From Colius striatus (Eukaryota > Chordata > Aves > Coliiformes > Coliidae): a stretch of 64,000 nt of DNA. Location of the stretch: positions 4,943,853-5,007,852 of the forward strand of contig NC_084768.1 of the NCBI RefSeq assembly GCF_028858725.1. The letters are read 5' to 3'. The notes under the pieces are model-generated. The model did no database searches and was not told where the DNA came from. It saw nothing but the letters and a program-made list of their open reading frames with translations. Made by a program: the position numbers and the translations under genes. Positions 25,701 through 39,955 of the stretch are shown piece by piece; position 1 is the first letter of the stretch; each line of letters opens with the position of its first letter.

Positions 25701-27600
25701 GGTTTCTGCTCAGTTCCTGGGAGTGCATAGCCTCACTCTGGGACTCTGCCTGCTCTGGCTCCTGGGACAGCTGCTCCTACCCATCTTCCACTTCAGCACC
25801 AGGCACTATCATGGGCTGGAGGGCTCCTAAAGATGGCCTTCAAATGATGCACAGGGTCCCAGCTGCCCCATTGACATGGCAGGCAGGAGCCCAGGCTGTG
25901 CCACTGCCACCTGCATCCTGAGAGGTAAATATTTATTTATTGACCAGAGTATTTTTATGTCAGTGGCATGTGATGATTTTAATGTGATACTTTTATTTCA
26001 AGTACCACTGAACATAATTGGTTGGCAGGAGAGAGCACCCTTAGTAAAATGAGGTTGGTGATGCTCAGCTTAAAGCACAGTGCAGCAGCAGACTTTACTG
26101 TTATTCCTTTTCAGTTTATCACAGCCTACTCTTGACTCCCTCTTGCAAATGTACATATATTTTTTAAGGATCCTCATTTAAAAATAGACCAAGCATGCTA
26201 ATTTAGCCATAAACATAATCCATCTGGCATCCTTGATGTTCTTTAATGATTTCACTGAAATCAACACCACTCACCAACTGTTAATTAAGCATCTTCCTCT
26301 GCTGGACCACAGGCTATACAATTAAAACTGTGAATAATAAAATGAAGGAAACATAAAAGAGATTCATTGGAACTGGAGTTTTTCCCCACCAGATCATAAA
26401 TGCTCCATTACGCTTTATAGACTGACACAAGTTCAAAGCTGACATTAGACAGAAATTGGTTGCCATCACTGGATTAAATATCTATGACTTAATCAGATAT
26501 GGTTATTGATTATGATAATTCCTGAAAGAGCACATCCATGAATGAAAACAGCACATATGGTAATCATATATAGTCACAAGCATGTCTAGGCTTCTCTAGA
26601 AGCATCATATATTGCCTGTGGGAACAAGAATCAGTATTTTACTATGGAATTCTAGAAACAAAATAAGAAGCAAGACATTGGGGACTTATAAAAAGATGCA
26701 AGTTTCATCTACTATGCAGCTGTCCCCAGCTAATTGCCAAAGCACCAAGGACGAGCCTCCACACTGGTTGCATGTGGCAAAAGAAGCCCACTCTCAACTG
26801 TGTTTCCAGTCAATCACCACTGCAAAAGCTGCCTGCAGAGAGGAGCTGGGGAGCCATCAACAAACCAAAGCACTGCTACAGAACCAGATGTGTGACAGCC
26901 ACCTGCTCTGAATGCAGGATCCTCCATGGCTGAGGTCTGCTGTCACCCTGCTCAGACTCCAAGATCTGAGAGAAAGGACTAAATAATAATCAACTGGTCA
27001 GGAATACATTTCATTTCCAATTAATTTTGTTCAAAAATATATTCTTTGTTGTTCACACATCGCTTCAAAAATTGGGTGCTGCTGAAAACACCTGCAAGTT
27101 TTGCAGGAGGAAATGTGTAAAAGCTCTTAAAAATATGACATGTTGTGAACATTTTCTTTAGATACTACTCATAAAAGGGGAGCTTAAACTTTTTTTTAAG
27201 ACCTGCTTAATGTAGTTACATCTTCTACACTTCTTGGAAGCATTTTTGTCACATCAATACATTCTTTGTTTTACATTGTGAAACATGTGAATGGGCTCTG
27301 AATATATATATATACACACATATATGTGAAAAGATATATCATTGCAAATGATGGCTAAAGGAAGCCTACAGGAACCACTTTTTGATGTTAATCACAGAGG
27401 TGTTACCTCCATCACTAACTGGCCAGGCCTTGGTCAGCAGTGGGTTTAAATCAGAGCTGACTTGCACTGGCCCTTTCACCTTCACTGGACCTATCAGGAA
27501 GTTTCTGGCAGCTTCACAAAGAAGCCAGAGCTGTAGCCCCACTCCCCACTACCAAAAGCTGCCCACACAAACCTTTCACAGCTAAGAGCTGTTAAGGTCA
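16768..27600. other. Intergenic sequence, no gene recognised
   Basis: Short frames only, none with a recognisable domain or convincing exon boundaries. Two A+T-rich blocks with TAAT-type homeodomain cores (about 21,120-21,310 and 26,160-26,400) resemble conserved noncoding elements by eye. A G+C-richer patch lies at 25,670-25,925. An AT/CA microsatellite lies at 27,302-27,327. Confidence 0.5.
27302..27327. repeat. AT/CA microsatellite
   Basis: A short alternating run of ATATAT, then ACACAC, then ATATATGTG. Confidence 0.85.
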
Positions 27601-27601
27601 T

Positions 27602-27870
27602 TTTTGATACCACTATAATCACAAATTATTAATAATATGGAATATTATTATATTCAATTATATAATAATTGGTTATTATAATATTATCCTATTATTTTAC
27701 ATTATTATCATAGAATCATAGAATGGTAGGGGTTGGAAGGGACCTTTAGAGATCCTCTAGTCCAACCCCCCTGCAGAAGCAGGTTCCCCTAAATCAGGTC
27801 ACATAGGAACATGTCCATGTAACTAGAATATCTATTATAGATTTAATTATATATCTATTATATATATGAA
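27602..27870. repeat. A+T-rich low-complexity tract interrupted by CR1
   Basis: Almost pure A/T with many TAAT, ATTATTATAT and TATATAT words on both sides of a short CR1 piece. The flanks may be one low-complexity tract split by the insertion. Confidence 0.8.
27708..27820 (-). mobile_element. Short CR1 3' end, minus orientation
   Basis: About 113 bp starting TCATAGAATCATAGAATGG and running through the common CR1 3' text to ACATGTCCATGT. Strong 5' truncation, no coding part. Confidence 0.93.
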
Positions 27871-30800
27871 TATAGATGGGATACAGTGGTACAACAGCCT
27901 AGAGAGTTTAATCATAGCACCCATAGGAAAGCAACTACATTTTAAAAAATTTAATCAACCTGATTTCAGAGTTCATGCAGATAAAAGATAGAAATAATTC
28001 TGTGCTTCATTTCATTTCCTCCCCCATTTCCAATGCTTGTACCAAACAATACTACCAAGAATATTCCTGCATAAGCCACCAGAAGCATCACGGCAATGTA
28101 AACCCTTACATTGTGCAGAAAAATGAGAAATATGCAGTCAAAGACATAATAAATGCTTTCCTGAAATGGAAACTTCCCTTTGGAGATATTTTTCTGTCAT
28201 ACTTCTACAGCAGAGGTGGTTGTTTTCATTATTTGTGCTGTGAATACATGCTATTAAGACATTTATTCTACTCCCACAAATATTTCCGTGAGAGGAATGA
28301 CTGTGAAAGAGACAGACTGTAGGGCCCTGCAGAAAGCAATAGTAGCTTTAGGGAGCAAATCCACAACAAACAAGATGTTTAGGCATGAGAGGAACAAACA
28401 AGCAGCCACAGAGATTTAGTCTCATTCCTAGTCTGCAGTATTTATGATTTTGGATGACTAGAGGTATATTTTAACGAGAGCTGCTGATACCAGCAGACAG
28501 ATGAAAGGATCAGAAAAAACATTGACAAGGTTGTATTGAATGACAAACTTTTTGTTTAAAAAAGAAATGATATCAACATTTTCCTATAAACTGGATCTTG
28601 TTTGTGTGCATTTGCACACCCACTTTAGCTCCTGTTGTATGCCTGTGTTTGGAGAATATAAAAATTCCCCCAAAGTTGGGTGGTTTGGGGATGGAAAGGA
28701 TGAAAACAAGGTTCTAGCTTCAAAAAGGTGTTTCATATCTATTCTGGACTGATTCCTGGCATTCCTGACTGCAATGAACTCCTTGTCACTGAAAAAGCAG
28801 CAGAGATAAGCTTCCACTTTGTCTGTTTTTCAGCAGCTCACAGGCTCTCCAGATGGAAAGTCTGTTTGAAATTGTGAGGAATCAAAGAAGCCTTTCAGAT
28901 TCAAACAAGCTTTCCTTCCTTGGAGAAAACTTCCCAAACAGCATTGGCGATGCAAGGGACAGAATACCCCATGGGGAGAGCAAGGAGTTGCTCAGATGGT
29001 TCCAACTCTTCTTGATTCTCAAGGCAGGAAGAAAAGAGTTTGGTTTTTTTGTTTACCATGGCTGGCTGTTCCTGGGGCTTAGACGATGTCTTTAGTGGGG
29101 CAGGACAGTTTTTCAAGGGTGGGACAGTTAACCAAGAAAATGAATATTCATACTGCTCACCAGCACCCTTACTGCACCTACCTCAGTGGTCTGACAAGTG
29201 GGCATTTGGTCCTCTGCACGATTTTGGTTTTTCTTGCAGTACTAGAATTCCATTTTGTCCAATTGTCTACTGTGACTCCCTGCTAGGAAAGGTACAGGAG
29301 ATGGCATATGTCTGAGCTGCTAGCATTGAAAGAAGCAATTTTACTAAATTTAGGTCCTGTTCACTTGCAAGTACAGCTTTACAAGGGTTCCTTTGGTCAA
29401 CATATGAAGCAGATATAGATGGTCTCAAAGCAAATGGAGGCAAATGAGCAAAGTCTGACATACAGTCAGCATTCAGGAAGAACAAAGTACAACAACAAAG
29501 AGGTATTTTCTTCCAGGGTATTGGCCATGAGTCTGGGGTTTACTCAGTGCCTTACAGAGAGTTTTGCTGTTTGATGTGTGAGTAGAATTTTCATCTAATT
29601 TCATCAATTTCAATCATTACCTCCTTTCAAGATGAATATACTCTTTAAGAATGAGATCAGGGTGATAGAGAAGCTGTTTGACATCCTTTTCATTTATCAT
29701 TTGGTTTCACAGAGTTGAAGATTGTGTTAAGAACTACAAATAAACCTGATTATTTATTCAAAGAAATTTAAGTATAGCTTCTTTTCATGTTCAAGTACCT
29801 AGTGAATAAACCATCTGTCAGCAGTCTGTCCTTCTGAGAAGTGTTCTTATGAACACTAGGTCTGTTGTTTCTAAATTCAAAAATATGTCCATAGTCAAGA
29901 GTCACCCACAGACAGGTGTGCAGTCCAAACATGAATTTTATATTTGACAGCACATATGCACATTAAATATGAAGATGGAAATATTAAGGTTTACACAGTG
30001 GAACAATAAGAGTTCTAAAATTAATACCAAATGCCTTGACAGCATCAGATGGTTACCAGCTGCCTTACCCTATGAATTTTACATCATTAAGGATATATTT
30101 AAGAAACATGATTTTTGGTACAGTATGTCACTGAAATTGCCAAATTCAAATGCTCAACTATGTTGGGTAAAATAACTTCCCACATTTGACAGATTTAAGT
30201 AGATTAGTGTGTGGGAGTTATTTTTGTCCTGTGGGCTCTGTGCACATATAATACAGATGTTTTCAAGTGAGCAAGATAAGAGTCTGGAACATGACTAAAA
30301 AGGTGTTGCACTTGTTTATGGCTGGGTTCAATCAGTTCTCTATAGCTCAGAATAAAACAAAAATCCCAGCTTCAGACTTCCTCATACGCAGTGAGTAGAA
30401 AAGTATACGAGAAAGTCCTGGCCATGTGGATGCCCTAAAAGTTTCACTTGGATGTCCTATGTAGTTTTAATAAAACTCTGGCCACGTGCTCTAACAAATC
30501 CTATTAAAATATCAAAACATGAATTAGTTAGAGACTGAGGAACAGGAGTAGGAGTTGCTTCATTTAATATAACATGTGTGAAGTAAAACATTTTGTCTTT
30601 TTTTCTTCTCAACTAATAACAATAGCAGGTCTGCAGATCTTTGGCAAAAGTTGTATACAACCTCAGTAAAGATACTGAAGTTCACAAATTTAAGAGTTTC
30701 TTATCCCACAAAACTGTGCACAAACATTATCTTTAAAGGAGAAAGGGAGGAGAAGTAGAGGAATGAAACCAAGCACTGTAAGACATTTCTGTATGAGTGT

Positions 30801-33800
30801 TCTTTCATTTCACATTTTGAAATGAGGGCACAATAGCTGCAGCCACAAACATTTGTGCTTCTACTTTGCTAATGCAACTCTTTTTTTTACCTTTATGGGC
30901 ATGGCTGAAATATGTTTCTTGTCCATACATTTTCCATACAGATGTCAGACTGTGAATCACCACCATGTATGCCTTTGAGTGCTGGAGACACTCTTGGCTG
31001 ACAGTGGTCAGGAGCACCTTCCACAAGCAAACAAAAAACATCAAAAGCCACTGCAGAACCAGAATAAACAGAGTAGTTTACTGACAGCAGTCTACTGCTT
31101 TGAAGGAAATGGCTGTCTGGTACTGAAAGCACTTTACTAATGGCCTATGGATTCTCAGTTACTAACATTTTGATAAGTTGAAGTTAATCTTGAGTAATGT
31201 ATCAGTATGGAAACAATCTAGTTCAAACAATGATTGATCTGTTTCACTGAGATAAACATTAAACAAGGGTAATTAATTGCAGGGTTTAAGTTCAAGAATT
31301 TAAGCTTCTGAATGAATATATACAATGGTAAGGTAACTCAGTAAGTCTGATCACATCTCATATGCCCTGCTAGGGGCCTCATCTATCATAAAAGAAACAA
31401 TCTCTTTCTCAGAGCAACTTGAGAGCACAGACAGGCATTGTACTTAAAATGATACATCCCACATCTAGCCAAGCATCCAAAGAATACTGCTTGAACATTC
31501 TCCTTGGAAAGATTTCTGCAATCCATATGCTCTTTCACACAACTTTGCAAGTGTATATGGCTCTTCTTTAGAGTCTTTCCTTGGAAGCATCCAATTTATA
31601 AAATCTCAGGCCAAGGTACATGTTAAATCACTAAAATCTGAAACAAAATCTGGCAACCTTGACCATACCTTTAAATACTTCATCCATGTGTATAGTTCTG
31701 AAGTGCATCTTTTCATACTTTGGTAATTGAAGTTGACATGCAAAATTAAGTATGAGGTTCACTACTGTAAATCAATATTTATCCAGGAGGTAATAGATGT
31801 AGTAAAATACACTTTTCCCCTACTTAAGTAAATGACATGGTGAGGCTAATAACTGTAAGATTTTAAACCATAAGTTTTTTGCTAAGAAAAGAAAAATCAA
31901 GAATATTAGGTACTTAGTAAGCAAGGAGATTAATAAAGACTATATTGGGGAGAGCAGTTGTTGTTATAGTTTTCCTGAAAGATGTGAGCTACTTCTGCTA
32001 GAGACAAACAGAAACAAATAACACCAGAGAATAATTACTGACTTTGTGATGAAGTCTTTTTGGCATGATGGTCTGTTTTTCCAATACTTGATTGGCCAAG
32101 TTACAGCTGTCACTGAAATGTACCATTTGTGAGAAAAAATGAAATGGCTATTCAAAACAAAGTTTTCACTGTAGAATCATATAATCCCTGGGAAGTACAT
32201 CATCTAGAGTCTCTGAAACTTCCACAGCTAATGTAAATAGCAAGATGTAAAGCAAAGACAGAATGGAAATGAGCAACAAGTCTTGGGGTTAAATTATATC
32301 TTCACTTGGACTGTTGCAGCTGCAGTGAATCAAAAACTCAGGCATTAGACTGTAATATGTGCAGGAGTATTTGTAATGTAACTCTGACTTGCCAAATAGT
32401 TTTTAGAAACTTATTAAAAACTGTGTTTGTCCTGTCTGGAAAAAAAAGTTTGAAGGAAGGAGGTCGCTTGAAGAATTCCTATATTGTTCAAAAGAAAGAT
32501 AACCAAGCCATCAAGCTTGCAAAAAGGCAAAATGAGAAAGGATGCTCAGGTGGCTGGTGAAAAAAATGGGTGCTTGAGCACTTGAAGTGACATCACAAAA
32601 GACACCTTCACAGAAAGACACGCTGTGTTTCAGCTTTGTGATACCGAAAGTGCTCCAAAGGGAGAAGAACTACTGGATAGAGCAAAGTTCCTGTTTTAAC
32701 AAAGATTTTTGTTTCATTAAATATAGTGAGAAGACAGAAGGGGAAGGTAGTTCTTGATATTCACTATTCAAAGACACATATGATGCCAAGGATTGAGAAA
32801 TTATCACAAAGTAATCACAACTTACCATATAAAAATCAAAAAGTCATCCTGTTTCCAGACATTAAGTTGATAACCAAAGCCAGAAGAGCTGAATCCTAGC
32901 AAACAGTATTTTAGAGAGTATAGGAGTTGCAGTTGATACCACTGTTCTCAATACCCCCAGCAGATGTGAGTATTGCTTAAGCATGCTAAGTTTGGGAGTG
33001 GAACCATGCCAAGAATACTATCAACAAGAAGTACCTAGCAGGATTCAAAGGACGTCTCCTGCAAAACAACAGCATGGGGTTTTTGTTTCTGTTACCGGGA
33101 TTGACTTCATTCTGAGGAACTTGTTTTTGTTTCAGATCCCAGGGTGATGAGTCTACTAAAAACATGTCATTAGAAGACAACCGCATTTCCCCACCATTGT
33201 TATGTGTGCACACTGAAAGAGGAATCAGCAAGACTCACACCTCTGAATGCTTCTGTCTCAGGAAATCTCCCATGAAATACAAGTATGCAGGGAAGTATTT
33301 AAATGTCTATTTCTGTGTCACACGTTTCATAAAATACGTCAGTGCTTGAGTATAACTGTATCAAATTGCTAAGGGTTAGAATGCCATCAGTAAATGTCAG
33401 AACATTATTTGAACTCTCCATTTATAGAACTTGAACCCCATTTTTCTCTATACAGACACCACAGCATTATATCTCTTCAGAAATACCCATGTGAAATTTC
33501 CCCTAAACTATAACCTTGGTAAAACAAGACTTAATAAAACTGGGAAATGTATATGAAATGGAAACTGGGTTTTTAACAATATAATTTGAGTTTAAATTCT
33601 TGCAAGATAAATCAGCTCATTCAGGTTACACTTCATTTCAGAGAAATGCAAGCATCTCACTTTGTATTATTTAAAGACACTCTCCTCTCTCTTGATGGTT
33701 GCTATCAACAGCAGGCTGCCATCTACAGAAATGTTCTCTTCCACTAATTCCAGAATGTTCTGATCCTGGTGAACTTCTTCCAGAGTCATCATCCTTGCTT

Positions 33801-35817
33801 TCCAAAACCATCTGGGGTGTCATAAAAAGTTAGTGGCTAGAAGCTAATGAAGAAAAGAAAATGTATCAATCCTAGACCTCTTTGTGTGCCTGTAACAGTT
33901 CTCAATTCTCCAAGCAGAGTTTCACAGGAGTTTAATGGTATTCAAGAATATAATGAGAAAAGATCTGATCCTTTGTCATAGTTTATCTGGTTCTGAAATT
34001 TTGTTATGACACTATTTGTCTGTCATTTAACTGGTTTGCAAAACTGAAGTACTCTACATTGTAGGCAGACAACGAGCACCAAGGATAGAAGAGAAACAGG
34101 CTATTTAAATCCTGTGTGATGTGCTTCTTGTACTTAATGGTTTAAAAGATGACACACCCTTAACACTTAAAAAAAATAAACCAGCACTTAGGACTCAGTA
34201 TAGTTCATAGCTCTGATAGGGTAATAGAGACATGAGGTGGATTTTGTGTTATATAAAATAATACAGTATAATTATCAAATATGGCAACCCATGAAATACG
34301 TTTGTCTCTACAAAATAATCTATAAGAAAATAAGTTGGCTTCTGAAACACTGACTGTCTCAAGGGAGTTACTTGTGTGCTTCAAGCTAAGTACACATAAT
34401 TGACTACCAGCACATGAGTGAAATTTGCTACAGCAAACTCCACTGAAATTTGAATGTCTCTCTGTTACAAGATAACTCAGTTTCAAGAAAAGCCCTAAAC
34501 AGTGGCACATGAACATTGATGTCACCACCATGTTTTATGTGGTTCATAAAGCACAAGACTTACTATTCTATTGCATACTAAGAAATTCAGAAACAAGTTT
34601 GAAATAAAAGCTAGGACAGAATCAGGAAAGTTTGCAGCACTCTGGCTCAGAATTTGCAAAGAGTGAAAGCTCCTGGATTGGACTCTTTCTTCAGATTTCT
34701 TGTGATTTTTCCCTCTAGAAAGGGAATGAAATGTTAGTGCAAAACAGTTTGCCTTTTGCAGCGTATTGATACACCGATTTTCTCAAGAAGAGAAGGAAAC
34801 CTTAGTATGAAGTACACAGTGTCCTGAAAATAGCCTGAAACGCCAACTTAGCAGTTTTGCACTTCAAAAATGTCTTTGACTTTCATAAACAGGCATGATG
34901 GTAAAATTGAGGCTGTTAAAAATACATGGTTTACTTTGGTAGTTTATAATTCACAGTAGCATTTAGTGGGTGGAGTTGTAAATTAGTAAGTGGACTGCTG
35001 CCACAGCAGAGTAGGCTGCTGCTCTGCAAAGGAGAATCTCTGCTAAGAATAGGAATGTGGTCATAGTGATAATGAACAAGGGCTTGGCCTGCCTGAAACA
35101 TTGATGGGAGATCTGGAGATGGTTGTTGGATGTGTAACTGCTGCTCTAGAAATTAGATGTTATCAAATATTTCTTTGAAAGGTTGAATTGGTTGAGAAGC
35201 ACACAAAGCTCAACCAGCAAGATCTGGTTTCAATTTTTAGCAATACCATCAAAAGGAAGAGTAGTATGTGAAATATTTGTTATTGATCAACTGGAATTTT
35301 TTACAGCCAACAAAATTCCACGTTTATTCTGCCATAAGAATGAGGGAAGGCTGCAGCAAGGTCTCTATACATAAAAACATCCTTTCCCTATGGCTTTTAA
35401 ATTAAGCAGATTAATCTGCCATAAAGGTATTACAATATGTTAATCATGTATTTGATCTGTTCTGCCAAGCCCTCAAAACAAAAAAGGCCTGTGTATATCA
35501 GTTCCTTCCAACTTCCCTGTTCCTGGAAACAGTATTGTTCTCAAGAAAAGTGGCATTCTCAAGACTCTAGGTTTCTCTGAGTGAGAATGATTTACTTATT
35601 ACTAGGATGATATTCCTTTGGACTGTTAGTACTTTAACCAAGTGTTGCAAGCCAACAGGATTACATCAAGAATTCTGAGTGAAGGGTGCATATTGATGTG
35701 GATAACAGTATAAACCACACTCCACCTTCAAACGTTTGGAAGCTTTATCAGTGAGCGATAGCTGTTATATAATTACTATTCATCTGTAAGTACACAAGAC
35801 AATTCTGAACTCAAATG
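27871..35817. other. Intergenic sequence, no gene recognised
   Basis: A+T-rich. The longest frames (for example 27,975-28,322 plus strand and 34,205-34,531 minus strand) have no recognisable domain, biased low-complexity composition and no paired splice context. No repeat family was recognised. Confidence 0.5.
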
Positions 35818-36100
35818 CATAGAATCATAGAATGGTAGGCTTGGAAGGGACCTTTAGAGATCATCTAGTCCAACTCCCCTGCAGAAACAGGTCAACCTAG
35901 ATCAGGTCACACGGGAACATGTCCAGGTGGGTTTTGAAGACCTCCAAGGAAGGAGCCTCCACAACCCCTCTGGGCAGCCTGTGCCACTGCTCTATCACCC
36001 TCACAGTGAAATAGTTTTCTCTTATATTTAAATGGAACTTTTTGTGTTCCAACTTCATCCCATTACACCCTGTCCTGTTGCTAGATACAAGTGAAAAAAA
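35818..36100 (-). mobile_element. CR1 3' fragment, minus orientation
   Basis: It begins CATAGAATCATAGAATGG and runs through CAGCCTGTGCCACTGC to CTGTTGCTAGATACAAG. Its short minus-strand frame is a CR1 3'-end relic, not a host gene. Confidence 0.93.
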
Positions 36101-36697
36101 ATGCATAACAGAACGACTTGTATGACTGCAATAAATTCACGCTTTTAACTGCTTGAAGTCTCCATCAGCAGACATCAACACAGTGCCCTTGCTTCTCTGG
36201 CTTTAAGCAACATGCTTAAGCTGTGCCAGACTTAAAATGATCCACAGGAAACTTTTGTTGAAAAAGCAAAACCAAATCTGCATCAAATCATCTACTTCAC
36301 ACCCCACCAACCCTCTCCTACAGGGCCCTGCTTTTATCCCTGTTTGTGCTGGCCCGCTCCAGGCCTCCCAGCACACTACGGGCTGGATGCAGATGTTGAG
36401 CTGCTGAACAACTCACCAGCAGAGGAAGACAGGTCACTTTTCCTGCAGGAAAATTACTGACTGTGTGCTTTTGTCACAAAAAGTCTTATCTGTCTCTTCT
36501 CTGAGGCAGGATGCTGGACACAATTCTGGCAGAAGGTATTTTGAGCTGCATAATAACAGCCTCTCCTTCAACTTTTCACAAACATCCAAATGCTGATTTC
36601 ATTCACTGTTAAATAGATAAAAAGACTAGTTAAAAGAAATATTGTGCTAGTAACAGTAAAATAATACAGCTAGCATCACCTCTCTCTGTAATCAGAT

Positions 36698-37024
36698 CAC
36701 AGAATCATAGAATCACTTTGCTTGGAAAAGACCTTTTTGATCAAGTCCAACCATAAACCTCACACTGCCAAGCCCATCACTAAACTATGTCCCTCAGCAC
36801 CTGATCTATGTGTGTATTAAATATCTCCAGAGATGGGCAGTCCATTTGAGAATTTAACAACCCTCTCGGTAAAAAAGTTCTTCCTAATCTCCAATCTGGT
36901 GCAATTTGAGGCCATTTCATCAAATCCTGTCATTACTTTGGAGAAGAGTCCAATCCCCACCTCTATACAATCTCCTTTCGGGCAGTTGTAGAGAGTGATC
37001 ATGTCTCCTCTCAGCCTCCTCAGT
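36698..37024 (-). mobile_element. Diverged CR1 3' fragment, minus orientation
   Basis: It begins CACAGAATCATAGAATCAC, but the body (TTGATCAAGTCCAACC, CATGTCTCCTCTCAGCC) differs from the copies at 35.8 and 62.4 kb. It resembles the copy at 11.4 kb, suggesting an older CR1 subfamily. Confidence 0.9.
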
Positions 37025-39955
37025 TAGGTTAGTGATCTAAGACACTCAACTGAGAAGTCATTGGTATGGAGCTAAATGATCACTATGTCTTCTATAAAGA
37101 TATCCTTCAAGGATGCAGATGTCCAGAGAGAAATTACCAATTTTATGTGTTCTTACTGGAATGACTCTATCTTGCAATAGGATTTATAACAGTTTTTGTG
37201 TCATAAATAGGAAACGGATAAAGTTATTTGATCAATCTTAAACTGCTAATAACAAGCTGTTTGACAGACAGGAATAAAGGGAGTAGAGCCCCAAGTAGCC
37301 CTAGACTTAAGCTTCTGCTTTAAATTCTCTCTTCCCATACATTAATAAACCTAAAGCCTATAATAATGATCAAGTTTAAATCCTTTCTCAAAGCCAGAAA
37401 GAAATGAGGCACTGATGTGTTCGTGTCTCTTTTATCAAAGATAAAGAATTGCAGGAGTAAGGAGCTCAGGTCAGCTCTCCAAGGTCTGCTAATTTCACGA
37501 CTCTACATGCTTAAAATTTAACATAATTAAAGCTCTGAAATGATGATTGAATATGGGAATGCACTGGTTAGAATGTGAATCTGCCAACTTCAAAGCATTT
37601 CATTTTTCATAACTCTGAAATCCTCTCCTATTAACAAAGATGTGCAGCAGTATACACCACACTGACAAGGGGCACCGTACAGATTTACATGCACTGTGAT
37701 CACTGAATTGAATTTTACAACATAGTTTTGAAAGCAGTGAGCTGGTGACTGAGGGGAAAGCAGAGCCAGTGCCTCACAGCCCAGCTCCTCCTGCCTGCCT
37801 GGGCAGCCAAAGCCTTACACAGTACGTGGCGTGCAAGGGCTGGAGAGCACACTTGTGCTCAGCCTAACAGCTCATTAAATCCTGGCTATCTTCTGCATGT
37901 GACAGCTAGTCAGTAGCTGGTGTATGCTTTTAAATTGAATCTCCCTGCACCCAGTTATACATGACAGAACAAGTCAACCCAAAAGCAGGGAAATAGCAAT
38001 CACACTGAAGCCACACCTAGAAAATTGTACAGAAAAAAACCCAAATCTAATTAATTAATTCACCTGAGTAGCAAATACTGAGGGGAAATGGTATCATTGT
38101 AAATGGCTTTGATTTAGAAAAAGAACACTAGTACTAGCTTAGCCATGGGCTCTCTTATCTGTCTTGATTCATATTGAGTCAGCTTTTGTGAAACCTGCCA
38201 CAAAATCCTATCAAACTCCCAAAAAGCCTGCAACACATACAACGTTTAACATTCAACTATGCACCTTAGCAGTCTATGGTAAAAAAGTCATCTTACTAGG
38301 AAATCTAAATACATGTTTAAATCCTTATCTCTAAAATCCCTTTAAGATTTTCCTTTGGGAAAGCTTGGCATTGAAAGCATGGTCTAATTTCTAGTGCTTT
38401 TTTGAGCAGCAGAGGAGAAACCTTCCTGCTTTCAAAGGGTCCTATGACTGAATGCTACCATCCTGAAAACACAATCACATAAGCAAGTACTGTATAGACC
38501 AGTTGCTTTGATAGTTTTTCCTGTATTTGCAGCAGTGAGATGTTTAAACCAAGTCTATTTGAAAGCTGCAACAGTGTATTAGGCGTTGTTGAGGGAAGCG
38601 CTAAACCAAAATCTCACTTGAAAAAAGGCTGAGGTGAGACTATCACAATTAAGGGCTTCTAAAATTTTCTAGAGATGAAAACTCCCAGAAATGTAGGCAT
38701 AATAAATCTATTTCTTCCTAGAAAATTCAGTGTATCTTTGCTATGTGATGCCAATAGTAAAAATAAATTGCTTTAAAGAAAGGTATTAGAATCCCAAAAG
38801 AGTCAGTTCTGTATAGCTGTATCCAAGAACTTTGCAATATGACACACAGCTTGCTATGTTGGAAAATGAACTACTTTAGCTGCATTTTACACAGTTACTA
38901 AAAATACAAGTATCAATCTAGAGTAAATATTGTTAGAATAATAATTTATTTATTTTAAAAACACCTAAAACACAGCAACTTCTGTCTGTAAGTGAGCTAA
39001 AAAAACCCCAAATCCACAAATAATATGATCAGCTAACACCAGTTCAAAAAGGAAAATAATTGATCTTCGTGACTAGTAGCTCTATTTCTACCATGCCAAA
39101 AAAACTCAAACCCAAACCACCAACCAAAAAAATAACCAGCAATGAAGAGCCATGGAAACATCACTGTCATGTGCAAAATGTGTCACGGATGCATATTCTC
39201 CTGTGATTGAATATGAAGCAAATACAATAAAATCTAGATTAATAGAATGGAAAGTACAGGTTGAGCTGAAAAATAATACAAATTTCTAACTATATAAGTT
39301 AAATTCACACAAACTTTAATCTCTCTTGAATTTATTCTGTTTGTAGACATTTAGAGGCAACAAGGAGTTACCTGAAGCTCTGGGCAACTTTAATAATGCC
39401 ACATCTATGTCTTGCAAATGACACAGGAAGGAAAAAACCACCACTATCAAAAACCATAATTATCTGCATGGTAAAAGATAAGCTGAAATCAAGTTACTGT
39501 ACATCTTTGTATCCTTTATCAACAAAAACATACTATTTTCCATGGTGACTGTTTAAAAACCAGTCATGGACTGGATTCCACAGTGTATTTCTGGAATCTT
39601 TCCTTCACACATGATGACTTTCAAAAAAGTTTTGATATTTTATAAATTGCACAATCAGAAATAAATGAATGCAACAATGGTAACAGGTGTGTGTGTGTAA
39701 TGGAAAAAATCCTAAGATGCATCAGCCAGATTTGCTACTAGCATGTCATATATAATAAATGATAGGTCTATGTTTGAAAAGTGCACACAAGCAGCTCATT
39801 AGCAGATGTCAATATCTGTTAGGATGGACAACCATTTGCCAAAAAAAGAAAAAACATCAACATTCTACACATTATGAATAACTAACAATGAAATGCTGCA
39901 TTTAAACAAGTACTGTCTGTGCATGAACCAACTTCTGTTTTCAGTAAAAAATCAT
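37025..39955. other. Intergenic sequence downstream of ODF2L
   Basis: No open frame of note and no recognised repeat. A G+C-richer patch lies at about 37,740-37,880. The right-hand end may include further ODF2L 3'UTR if polyadenylation is more distal. Confidence 0.5.
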
